A DNA stretch of 6,768 nt from NCBI GenBank assembly GCA_003222935.1, contig QHXL01000455.1:1-6768 (forward strand). Reading direction: 5' to 3'. Below the pieces are notes generated by a model. That model was not told where the DNA came from. It saw only the letters and a list, made by a program, of their open reading frames with translations, and searched no databases. How positions within the stretch are numbered: position 1 is the stretch's first letter; every line of letters starts with the position of its first letter. Positions 1 through 6,020 of the stretch are shown here, piece by piece. The DNA comes from Acidobacteriota bacterium. GTDB taxonomy: Bacteria > Acidobacteriota > Blastocatellia > Pyrinomonadales > Pyrinomonadaceae. The position numbers and the translations under genes were made by a program.

Positions 1-694
1 ACCTTTTGTAAACGGTGCCTTTGTGATTTCCAACTTATCCAGTTTCGCTCGCAACTCAAGTAACAACTTCGTATCGAAACCAGTGCCAATCTTACCGGCA
101 AAACAGAAGTCATCACCTTCACGATGGCCAACCAGCAACGCCCCGAGACCGACGCGCTGACCTTGCGGATCGGTAAATCCACCAACAACAAAATCTGCAG
201 CCAACTCGCATTTCATCTTCAACCAATTGCGCGAGCGACGATGTTCGTAGACTGAGTCGCGACGCTTCGCTATTACGCCTTCCCAACCTTCCTTTGTCGC
301 GACCTCCCAGGGACATTTGTCTCCAAGCTCACTAACGCGTTCAAGCGGCTCGGTAAGTTGCAACTCCCTGAGCAACTCCCGTCGTTCCTCGAGCGGCAAT
401 GAAGTAATACTGCGTCCGTCAATCCACATTACGTCGAACACGTGATAAGTAACTTTTCCACGGTTCCCCGTCAAGTATTAATTCTTGATTCGGAAGCGCT
501 GCGAGCGAATTTGTTATTGAAGGAATATTCTGAGGGAGATGGTTACGTGAGAACAGTTGGACATCGGTGCCATTCTTGAACGCGATCAGTCTGATACCGT
601 CAAACTTGCGCTCGAAGGTCCACTCCGGTCCCGTGAAACGATCCTGCGTCAGGGTCGCAGCCATCGGCACCAGCCAATCAGGGAATTTGTCCAT
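1..694 (-). pseudogene. ATP-dependent DNA ligase, LigD ligase-domain type; frameshifted and cut by the window edge
   Basis: The protein would seal DNA nicks using ATP, as in bacterial non-homologous end joining. The first part (codons 1-77, 694-464) carries the nucleotidyl-transferase motif KFDGIR with the adenylated lysine at residue 30, then motif III LILDGE at 72-77. After that the open frame ends at a stop at 419-421 with no ligase-like residues. Shifting by one base at about position 463 restores a clear ligase sequence to the window edge: VTYHVFDVMWIDG (motif IIIa), EGVIAKR (motif IV), WLKMKC (motif V), then an OB-fold start with RVGLGALLVG and FAGKIGTGF. The spacing between motif III and IIIa is only about ten residues, so bases may be missing rather than one added. 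The ATG at 694 follows a perfect AAGGAGG with a 7-nt spacer. Ku and primase partners are not in view. It may be a true pseudogene or a sequencing error; the family call is firm. Confidence 0.85.
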
Positions 695-701
695 AGAAGG
701 A

Positions 702-708
702 CCTCCTT
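702..708 (-). promoter_or_regulatory. Shine-Dalgarno of the ligase gene, formed by the edge of a repeat element
   Basis: On the minus strand this reads AAGGAGG, 7 nt before the ATG at 694. It lies at the outer edge of the paired palindrome at 708-797. The same CCTCCTT stretch (plus strand) borders the second copy at 5821-5827, where it serves no gene start, so it appears to belong to the element rather than to the ligase gene. Confidence 0.7.
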
Positions 709-804
709 GGAGTGCGGGGACTTGTCACCGCTTTCGTACCGCGTACCCTAGTCGAGCGAGCCTGTTTAACAAAGCGGTGACAAGTCCCCGCACTCCAGGG
801 AAGT
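702..804. repeat. Paired REP-like palindrome (BIME-like), family A copy 1
   Basis: A 27-nt left arm (708-734) and right arm (771-797) are perfect reverse complements around a 36-nt centre (735-770). Each arm starts GGAG and contains a smaller imperfect hairpin, GCGGGGA-CTTG-TCACCGC, so the element is two REP-like units in inverted orientation. Weaker similarity extends outward on both sides (CCTCCTT on the left, GGAAGT on the right). It fills the gap between the ankyrin gene stop (808) and the ligase start (694). It could fold in the transcript as a terminator or mRNA stabiliser, but there is no T-run typical of a rho-independent terminator. A second copy lies at 5821-5924. No REP-associated transposase is present in the window. 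Confidence 0.85.
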
Positions 805-807
805 ACA

Positions 808-2310
808 CTAGTAGGTACAGCCCAGTGAAATCAAAAACTCGCAGACTTCAGTCTTCCTGCTGTAGTTGGCCCAACCTAAGTCCGTGCCTTTAAACTCCGC
901 ATCTCGAATCATCGGGTCAGCGCCGAGCTCGATCATGAGTTTCACCATCTCCAAATGACCTGAGGCGGCCGCAAGTTGTATCGGAGTGGTGCGTCGGCGT
1001 TCATTCAAATCAAAACCAAGTGAATGCATCAAGCGAATTGCGTCACGCTTATCCGCCTCCGCAGCCCGACTCAACAATTCAATCCTTTGAAAACCAAGTT
1101 GTCTTATCAGCGTCGGATCTTTGGCGAGTAAGGTGCGGACCTGACTCTCATCTGCGCTCATGCACGCTACCGCAAATTGCTTCACCTCACTCAATGAAGT
1201 TTTAGTAGCCCCGTGATTTAACAAATAATCTGCACTCTCACGATTCCCGTTTACCAGCGCGAGTTCGTACGGCAATTGTTTTAACCTGGAGTCGGCGCGG
1301 TTGACATCCACGCCCTGTTCGACGAGCAGTTTCAATCGCTCAATATGATTGTACTTTGCGGACCAGCCCAACAGCTGTTGTAGCATCTCCGTGGGTGAGA
1401 CGAGTTGATCGCCGAGCCGTTTGAACCAAACGCCGTTGCTTTTCTTTCCTAAGCCAAATTCAAAAAGCAGCTTGAGATGACGAACTCCCCCGGTAAACAT
1501 GCGGTTGTAGAGTGTCTGGCCATCGTTAGGATCAGCCCCGGCTTCCAAAAGCGACCGCGCAACGTCGTAGCAGTACTGATGTTCAGGTTGATTAATCTGG
1601 CCCATCTCGCCCTCACCAAACGCCCCCGTGAGTGCAGTAAAGAGATAGTTCCGATCCCAGAGGAAGCCGGCGTTTGGATCGGCGCCGTGCTTCAGCAACA
1701 ACTTCACCACCTCTAGCGTTGAATGTCCCGTGGCTTCGCTATTGAGTCGCGAATAGGTTGCGTAAAGAAGCGGAGCCCAGTTGTATGGACCACCGCGTCT
1801 ATTTACGAGAGACGGATCACGGCGAAGCATCTCATCAACAACCGCTGCGTCTCCGACTGTGGCAGCGGCGTAAATGTTCTCCTGTGCAAGCGCAGGATTT
1901 GCGACGAGAAGTTCGCGCGCTCTAACACGCCTCGCAGCGTCGTCGTTGGTGTAATTCAGGCAGGCGAGGCTTATGAAGCGATCCACCGGGGATGATGAAT
2001 CGTCAACCGCCTTGAGCTCATCGGGAAGAGACCAAAACTCAAGTACCTCGACATGCTGTTTGAGTTTAGACCAGCTCGGAAAGCCGTAACGCCTGGCGAT
2101 AACAAGTTGAGCATCACTCAAAGAAAACTCTGAACGTGATTCCCAGGCAGGATGAAATGCGCGCAGTTGGACAAGTGCGGCTTCGTCATCAAGTCGAGCT
2201 GCTTTAAAGAGAGTCTTAGCTTGCTTGCGAAGGTTTTCCAGCGATGGTTTTTCGGGCAGCGACTGAATCGGCTGAGACTGATCGGACTTGTTGCCTGAAG
2301 ATTTAGGCAT
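808..2310 (-). CDS. Ankyrin-repeat protein with conserved N-terminal soil-bacterial domain
   Basis: A 500-residue protein with no signal peptide or membrane segment, so probably cytoplasmic. Residues about 22-88 (PSLENLRKQAK ... DAQLVIARRYGFPSWSKLKQHVE) match the N-terminal module commonly fused to ankyrin repeats in soil bacteria. The rest is ankyrin-like: VVKLLLKHGADPNAG (201-215), ARSLLEAGADPNDG (251-264), LKLLVEQGVDVNRAD (326-340), and the best repeat TTPIQLAAASGHLEMVKLMI plus ELGADP (441-466). Other repeats are degenerate. Ankyrin repeats bind proteins; the partner is unknown. The ATG at 2310 is chosen because AAGGAGG lies 5 nt upstream of it; the longer frame to 2358 would run through that site. 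The stop lies 10 nt from the paired palindrome at 708-797, and the ligase gene follows in the same direction, so co-transcription is possible. Confidence 0.88.
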   Translation of the reverse strand: MPKSSGNKSDQSQPIQSLPEKPSLENLRKQAKTLFKAARLDDEAALVQLRAFHPAWESRSEFSLSDAQLVIARRYGFPSWSKLKQHVEVLEFWSLPDELKAVDDSSSPVDRFISLACLNYTNDDAARRVRARELLVANPALAQENIYAAATVGDAAVVDEMLRRDPSLVNRRGGPYNWAPLLYATYSRLNSEATGHSTLEVVKLLLKHGADPNAGFLWDRNYLFTALTGAFGEGEMGQINQPEHQYCYDVARSLLEAGADPNDGQTLYNRMFTGGVRHLKLLFEFGLGKKSNGVWFKRLGDQLVSPTEMLQQLLGWSAKYNHIERLKLLVEQGVDVNRADSRLKQLPYELALVNGNRESADYLLNHGATKTSLSEVKQFAVACMSADESQVRTLLAKDPTLIRQLGFQRIELLSRAAEADKRDAIRLMHSLGFDLNERRRTTPIQLAAASGHLEMVKLMIELGADPMIRDAEFKGTDLGWANYSRKTEVCEFLISLGCTY

Positions 2311-2426
2311 AGCGACCTCCTTCCCGATTTCACGGGCTTCAGTGCCTGTTGTCCGCAAACATCAGGCGAGGAGTACGCATGCCAAATGAATTGTATTGGC
2401 TCGGTGGGCTTAGCCCTTCCCGCGGA

Positions 2427-2452
2427 CCGGCGGCGTCCGAAACGCTCGCCGG
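2427..2452. repeat. GC-rich hairpin
   Basis: CCGGCGGCGT pairs with ACGCTCGCCGG across a 5-nt loop (CCGAA) with a single bulged base. A second tiny palindrome, GGGCTTAGCCC, lies at 2407-2417. There is no T-tract on either strand, so a standard intrinsic terminator is not supported. It may be a fragment of another intergenic repeat. Confidence 0.5.
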
Positions 2453-2460
2453 CAGATTAG

Positions 2461-2519
2461 CTGAACGTCGAGTTTCAAATCAAGCAGGCTGACTCTCTAC
2501 ACCATTGAACTATAGGAGC
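2461..2519 (-). other. Possible decayed tRNA 5' half
   Basis: On the minus strand from 2519 the sequence starts GCTCCTATAGTTCAATGGTG and continues TAGAGAGTCAGCCTGCTTG. This resembles a 7-nt acceptor strand, TA at positions 8-9, and a D-arm of the GTTCAATGGTAGAG kind found in several bacterial tRNAs. The anticodon stem does not close, no GTTCRA T-loop follows at the right distance, and the 3' acceptor complement TAGGAGC is absent. It is at best a remnant, and chance similarity is possible. Confidence 0.25.
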
Positions 2520-2524
2520 TGCAA

Positions 2525-2617
2525 CTGCTGGGAGCGCATGCGTCCCCGCGTGCCCGTTCGGAATCCGAGTGCCTGGTGGCTAACGCGGGCACGCGGGGAC
2601 GCGTGCGCTCCCAGCAG
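2525..2617. repeat. Paired REP-like palindrome (BIME-like), family B
   Basis: The arms at 2525-2556 and 2586-2617 are 32 nt each and match as reverse complements at 31 of 32 positions, with a 29-nt centre. Within each arm GGGAG is followed by a small hairpin, GCACGCG-TCCC-CGCGTGC in the conserved arm. The sequence is unrelated to the family A palindromes at 708-797 and 5828-5917, but the plan is the same: GGAG, a short hairpin, and two units inverted. It starts 41 nt beyond the stop of the beta-barrel gene and could limit or protect the 3' end of that transcript. There is no T-run. Confidence 0.8.
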
Positions 2618-2657
2618 GAGGGCCCGCTGTGGTGCAACCGGCTTTAAGGGAAGGTAA

Positions 2658-3290
2658 TCAAAACCTGAAGCCGACGCTCACTGAAAACTGAAAGTCGTGG
2701 GTTGTCTTCGCCGGCGTTATTATAGGTACTGAAACAAGTGTGCTGCCTGACCCAACAAAAGCTAGACCATGACTGGTCCGTTGGCCCATGTAAACTATTG
2801 TGTCTCCCGCATCGAAACGCGCCACGATCTTCCGCGAAGGGTAAAACTCGATCACCCCTCCGACGTCTGTCGCGAAATGGGTAAGGCGACTGTATTCCAG
2901 CTGGAAAAGAGTGGCAGGAGAGACAAAGGCATCGACCTGTCCTTGACTGAAACTGACGAATCCGGGTCTGGCCTTGGCGAAAATCCCAAAAGTCTTGAAT
3001 CGTTTACCAGCCTTTATTCCACCCACAACTTCAGTGATTGAACCGTTGCTCTCACAAATAGAACATTTTCGGGGGAAAAAATAACCCGATGTTTCGAGCG
3101 CCACATTCCTATTCAAGTTATAAGTGAAACGTCCGCCGAACCCATATTCGCCGCTGAGGCCGTTGTAATCCCGGCGACTCAAACCAGTGAATTCAGCTCC
3201 CAGCTCGAACTTTTTCAGCTCGTCTGTTTGCGCATGCGATTGCACTTGAATGAATAATAGACAAAGGCTTACCAACCAAATTCTTTTCAT
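2658..3290 (-). CDS. Small outer-membrane beta-barrel protein
   Basis: A 210-residue precursor. Residues 1-20 form a signal peptide (MKR, hydrophobic core, SHA before Q21). The mature part is rich in alternating hydrophobic/polar stretches and glycine-aromatic turns (YGFGGRFTYNLN, VALETSGYFF, FGIFAKARPG, VGGVIEFYPS, FQFSVSVGFRF). It ends in phenylalanine, the usual C-terminal signature for outer-membrane insertion. The size suits an eight-strand barrel of the OmpA/OmpW size class. The ATG at 3290 is chosen because AAGGAG lies 6 nt upstream and the signal peptide begins there; the longer frame to 3347 would bury it. The pair C76/C79 (CSIC) is unusual for a barrel. The gene lies 113 nt beyond the secreted-protein gene on the same strand. 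The specific family is not recognised. Confidence 0.75.
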   Translation of the reverse strand: MKRIWLVSLCLLFIQVQSHAQTDELKKFELGAEFTGLSRRDYNGLSGEYGFGGRFTYNLNRNVALETSGYFFPRKCSICESNGSITEVVGGIKAGKRFKTFGIFAKARPGFVSFSQGQVDAFVSPATLFQLEYSRLTHFATDVGGVIEFYPSRKIVARFDAGDTIVYMGQRTSHGLAFVGSGSTLVSVPIITPAKTTHDFQFSVSVGFRF

Positions 3291-3403
3291 CTTCGTCTCC
3301 TTGATCTGTTGCGAATAACTACCGGCACTCAATTGCCCTAAACACACATCGACCCTACTCAGCGAAGTACAGCTGAATTACTTACAGGTGTCTGCGGTGT
3401 GTA

Positions 3404-4504
3404 TTAGTTAGGAGAGACTTTAGGGACAACCATCACGCGTTGAGGAATATCGAGTGGCTTGGAGATCTTATCAGACGGATTAAATACCTTATCGATCGGC
3501 TTGAAGGTCTTATCTGGCGGCTTAGGCCAGGTTGCTGGCGCCTGGCCACCACCCATCTTCACTGCATCATTTAGCCTTTCAAATACATTCGGCTTCTTAT
3601 CACTCGTTATGACTTTTTCCGGACCAAACAACGGCGTGTAATTAGGATCGTGTAAGACCCAGATGTTCCATGTGCCTCCGTTCGGTAAAACGGCCTCACT
3701 CGAAAGCCACTCGAAATGCTGGTTGTTTACATAAAACTCGATTCGATTGCGGTCAAGCAATCCTATTTTCTGAAATGCATACCCTTCACGAGGAACAAGG
3801 GAAATAATAAAACGACCGCGGTCAGGCACGTAGAACCAGAGTAGTGCACCCGTACAGGCAAACTTCGCATGTCCCTTCCCTGCGCGACCTCCATCGATTA
3901 ACAATTCATAGTTCTTTACCGTCATCGAAATCGCGTCGAGAGTGAAATCCTTTGGCGCAGATTCAAGTGGGCGATCGAGCAGTCGGGAGCTGTCGAACGT
4001 TACACGAACGACATCAACAATCTTCATCCCCGCTTCCTGATTTACGAGTAGTTCGAGCGAGACCGCATCACCGTCGTCGAGCATTTGTGGCTTGGTCGAA
4101 TCAGGGAAAGTCGCGAAGAGATCTTCCGGACGTTTTGTCGGATCTTTCAGAAAGGTCCGCCTGAACGCTTCGTCTGCCGGCATCACAGCCAAACTAAACT
4201 TCCGGGTGATGGGATCGGAGTTAACCCAGAGGTCGTAGCCAAAGATTATGCGACGATCCGCGTCGGTTATGACCCGGTGAATTATTCTGTTCTCGTCAGC
4301 AAGAGCCTGCGAATAGAGCAATGAAGCGAGCGACTGACTCTCAGCGAAACGCTTAGCGTCGATTGCAGAAGTCTCACTCTTGAATGAAATGAATCCTCCG
4401 GTACTGACTTGTAAAACTTGCTGACGTTTTGCTGGACCCTGCGCATGGGCGATCGCACAGAAACAGTAAACACAAATGAGGAGAAACCAGACTCTACTTT
4501 TCAT
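3404..4504 (-). CDS. Secreted protein of unknown function with proline/lysine heptad tail
   Basis: A 366-residue precursor with a clear signal peptide (residues 1-21, cleavage expected AHA before Q22). The body (about 23-310) is mixed and probably beta-rich, with no recognised catalytic motif; an isolated stretch reads FYVPDRGRFIISLVPREGY. The tail holds four 7-residue units at 328-355: KPPDKTF, KPIDKVF, NPSDKIS, KPLDIPQ, which look extended and surface-exposed, possibly wall- or envelope-contacting. The ATG at 4504 lies inside the end of the anti-sigma gene (11-nt overlap) and has GGAGG 8 nt upstream, so translation is probably coupled. Position in the sigma/anti-sigma operon suggests an envelope role or an extracytoplasmic input to the anti-sigma factor. 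Function is not recognised. Confidence 0.8.
   Translation of the reverse strand: MKSRVWFLLICVYCFCAIAHAQGPAKRQQVLQVSTGGFISFKSETSAIDAKRFAESQSLASLLYSQALADENRIIHRVITDADRRIIFGYDLWVNSDPITRKFSLAVMPADEAFRRTFLKDPTKRPEDLFATFPDSTKPQMLDDGDAVSLELLVNQEAGMKIVDVVRVTFDSSRLLDRPLESAPKDFTLDAISMTVKNYELLIDGGRAGKGHAKFACTGALLWFYVPDRGRFIISLVPREGYAFQKIGLLDRNRIEFYVNNQHFEWLSSEAVLPNGGTWNIWVLHDPNYTPLFGPEKVITSDKKPNVFERLNDAVKMGGGQAPATWPKPPDKTFKPIDKVFNPSDKISKPLDIPQRVMVVPKVSPN
3440..3523 (-). repeat. In-frame 21-nt repeats coding the P-x-D-K heptads
   Basis: Four consecutive 21-nt units encode residues 328-355 of the secreted protein. The DNA is also similar between units (plus strand units contain GGCTTGGAGATCTTATC, GGATTAAATACCTTATC, GGCTTGAAGGTCTTATC), pointing to recent tandem duplication; the unit that opens the array, at the 3523 end, has diverged less in protein than in DNA. 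Confidence 0.75.
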
Positions 4505-5123
4505 CCGGCGAGCCTCCTTTGATAACTGTCAGCTTCACTTCATCAGTGGGCTTGAATCCAATCAAGCTGGGTACATTTATCTTCTGCGACTTCGCGAGCG
4601 AGGAATCTGCGACACTTTGATTCGCGCTTGACGAAACCACTTTACGTTTTGATTCTCGGTAAACAACTTTAGTGACAACCTTCTCCTGGATTACTGGAAC
4701 CTCTACGGGAACATGAACGACAGAAACGGTAGGAGGTGTCGCAACTTTTACCGCGCGACGAATGAGGACGACAAGCGAAAACGCAAACATCAAAAGTACC
4801 GCAGCCCCAACAGGCACGGGCACGCTGATCGAAGCGGTAATTAGTCGTCTTAACCACGAACCACCGGATTGCTCCGGTGAACCGGATGAGTGAGGATTGC
4901 CCGACTCAACAAGTCTGTTCCTCAACCGTGCGTGATATCCATTCCAATAAGTTTCACTCGGCGCCGCCGCTTCAATTTGTCGCCGACTAATTCTCAACGT
5001 TTCTTTCAACGACTCAAACTCGTTACTGCAATCACTGCATTCACGCAGTTCTACCGGTTGAACTTGTGCGCCGCTCAAAAGAAGTTCAGTGATCCGTTCT
5101 TTAGTGGTTTTACAGTTGTGCAT
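4494..5123 (-). CDS. Membrane-anchored anti-sigma factor
   Basis: A 209-residue protein that should hold the upstream-encoded ECF sigma factor inactive at the inner membrane. The N-terminal cytoplasmic part (1-95) has a CxxC pair at C29/C32 (ECSDC) in the place of an anti-sigma zinc-binding domain, but the usual preceding histidine of the HxxxCxxC pattern is missing. The segment ETYWNGYHARLRNRL (57-71) resembles the pre-membrane region of many acidobacterial anti-sigma factors. One membrane helix spans about 101-121. The periplasmic part (122-209) is valine-rich (VHVPVEVPVIQEKVVTKVV) and then polar. The start at 5123 lies 11 nt after the sigma gene stop, with GGAG 6 nt upstream. Its last 11 nt overlap the secreted-protein gene. 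Identification rests on context, CxxC and topology, not on a strong family match. Confidence 0.8.
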   Translation of the reverse strand: MHNCKTTKERITELLLSGAQVQPVELRECSDCSNEFESLKETLRISRRQIEAAAPSETYWNGYHARLRNRLVESGNPHSSGSPEQSGGSWLRRLITASISVPVPVGAAVLLMFAFSLVVLIRRAVKVATPPTVSVVHVPVEVPVIQEKVVTKVVYRESKRKVVSSSANQSVADSSLAKSQKINVPSLIGFKPTDEVKLTVIKGGSPDEK

Positions 5124-5134
5124 AAAAACTCCAA

Positions 5135-5719
5135 CTAGTATTCCGTCGCTAACTGCGCGAGCCGATCTTCAGTTCCTTCGTTATTGATCTCCAACTTGTT
5201 GCGCAACTTTCCCAGCGCGCGCCAGACAGATTTCTTCGCCGTGCCGGCTGAACAATTCATGGCATTGGCGATTTCGTCGTACGACATTCCCTCATAGTGA
5301 CGGAGTAAGAAGATCAGACGCTGTGATGGTGTTAATTCACCAAGAGCGTTCATGACCGATTCAAATAGCACGTTGTTGTAGATGGTTTCTTCTGAAGCGA
5401 GACTTGACCCCGTGTCTTCGTCTTCGGAGGAAACCACAAGAGACTTGCGAGAGAAATTAGATCGCTGGTAATTAAGAAACGTGTTGATGGTAATTCGCCG
5501 TAACCATGTATAGAACGACGAATCAAACCTGAACGATTGCAGAGCTTGATAAGCCTTGAGCCAGACCTCCTGGGAAAGGTCCTCTGCATCCGAAGCGTCG
5601 TGACAATAATGGAGCGCCAGCAGGTAAATACGACGTGTGTACAGTTCTGCGAGCGAGCAAAATGCCTCGGCGTCGTGTGCTTGAGCGCGTCTGATTAGGT
5701 CAGTTTCGCTGTCGTTCAC
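5135..5719 (-). CDS. ECF-type RNA polymerase sigma-70 factor
   Basis: A 194-residue sigma factor with the two-domain ECF layout that directs RNA polymerase to a specific promoter set. Sigma region 2 is at about 20-87, with DAEDLSQEVWLKAY (44-57) and the RFDSSFYTWLRRITINTFLN stretch (64-83) for core binding and -10 recognition. A variable linker follows (88-120). Region 4 is at about 123-176, with LTPSQRLIFLLRHYEGMSYD (129-148) and the helix-turn-helix EIANAMNCSAGTAKKSVWRA (149-168) for -35 contact. The start is GTG at 5719 with GAGG 6 nt upstream; no ATG nearby would keep the whole of region 2. It is the first gene of a packed run with its anti-sigma factor. The target promoter sequence cannot be told from the window; autoregulation is common in this family but no typical AAC-type -35 was seen. 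Confidence 0.93.
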   Translation of the reverse strand: MNDSETDLIRRAQAHDAEAFCSLAELYTRRIYLLALHYCHDASDAEDLSQEVWLKAYQALQSFRFDSSFYTWLRRITINTFLNYQRSNFSRKSLVVSSEDEDTGSSLASEETIYNNVLFESVMNALGELTPSQRLIFLLRHYEGMSYDEIANAMNCSAGTAKKSVWRALGKLRNKLEINNEGTEDRLAQLATEY

Positions 5720-5748
5720 TTATAACCTCAGAGGCCCGTGGAGCCTAA

Positions 5749-5777
5749 CTATTACGACCTTTCACTTACCCTGTCAC
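5749..5777 (-). promoter_or_regulatory. Candidate promoter of the sigma-factor operon
   Basis: On the minus strand GTGACA (5777-5772) is separated by exactly 17 nt from TAATAG (5754-5749). The -35 matches the housekeeping consensus at 5 of 6 bases, while the -10 is poor. Transcription would start near 5742, leaving a leader of about 22 nt before the GTG at 5719. Confidence 0.35.
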
Positions 5778-5791
5778 TTACCTGTCACCTA
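5758..5791. repeat. Three 11-12-bp direct repeats in the sigma-factor promoter region
   Basis: Plus-strand units are CCTTTCACTTA (5758-5768), CCCTGTCACTTA (5769-5780) and CCTGTCACCTA (5781-5791), sharing the core TCAC-YTA at 11-12-nt spacing, about one helical turn. They overlap the candidate -35, so they could be a binding array for a regulator. Confidence 0.6.
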
Positions 5792-5820
5792 CATAGACAC
5801 GGAAATGCCGCTTTGGTTGG

Positions 5821-5924
5821 CCTCCTTTGGAGTGCGGGGACTTGTCACCGCTTTTTTTACAAAGCTCAGTCGTCTAGCGTTCGCTGTATGAAAGCGGTGA
5901 CAAGTCACCGCACTCCAAGGAAGT
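5821..5924. repeat. Paired REP-like palindrome (BIME-like), family A copy 2
   Basis: The left arm (5828-5854) is identical over 27 nt to the left arm at 708-734. The right arm (5891-5917) is its reverse complement with one mismatch, which makes the inner hairpin of that arm perfect (GCGGTGA-CTTG-TCACCGC read on the minus strand). The centre is 36 nt (5855-5890), the same length as in copy 1 but of largely different sequence. The flanks CCTCCTT and AAGGAAGT match copy 1. It sits between the divergent sigma operon and msrA. Confidence 0.85.
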
Positions 5925-6020
5925 TCGCTTTACCCGACGAATCCGTTTACGATTCCGTGACGTATATTTGCCGAATGTCCGATATGGTAAATCGTCGCTG
6001 ACGTCGAATAAGGCAAACAA

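Larger units (their letters stand above)
2311..2657. other. Gene-free interval with three structured elements
   Basis: No coding frame of quality is seen between the beta-barrel gene stop (2658) and the ankyrin gene start (2310). It holds a GC-rich paired palindrome (2525-2617), a tRNA-like stretch on the minus strand (about 2461-2519) and a GC-rich hairpin (2427-2452). The promoter of the ankyrin gene should lie in the part nearest 2310, but no convincing -35/-10 pair was found there. Confidence 0.6.

Noticed and set aside
419..694. The 91-residue frame as a small complete gene
   Set aside because: Its last 14 residues are not ligase-like, while the shifted frame continues the ligase to the window edge, so it is one broken gene.
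702..804. CRISPR repeat or rho-independent terminator
   Set aside because: There are only inverted arms with no regular direct repeats and spacers, and no T-tract follows the stem on either strand.
1723..1995. Plus-strand frames inside the ankyrin, secreted-protein and sigma genes
   Set aside because: They lie wholly opposite well-supported coding sequence and have no recognisable motifs or ribosome sites.
2311..2358. Longer N-terminus for the ankyrin protein starting at 2358
   Set aside because: It would translate through the AAGGAGG that sits 5 nt before the ATG at 2310, and its residues (MRTTGTEAREIGKEVA) do not resemble the family start.
3291..3347. Longer N-terminus for the beta-barrel protein starting at 3347
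   Set aside because: The signal peptide begins at the ATG at 3290, which has its own well-placed AAGGAG; an extension would push it 19 residues inward.
5738..6001. Plus-strand 87-residue frame across the divergent intergenic region
   Set aside because: It is read mostly through the family A repeat and the promoter repeats, has no ribosome site, and the similar plus-strand frame at 567-893 arises from the other copy of the same repeat.
5925..6020. A promoter for msrA
   Set aside because: Several AT-rich hexamers (TATATT, TATGGT) occur, but none has a credible -35 partner at 16-18 nt, so no site is called.
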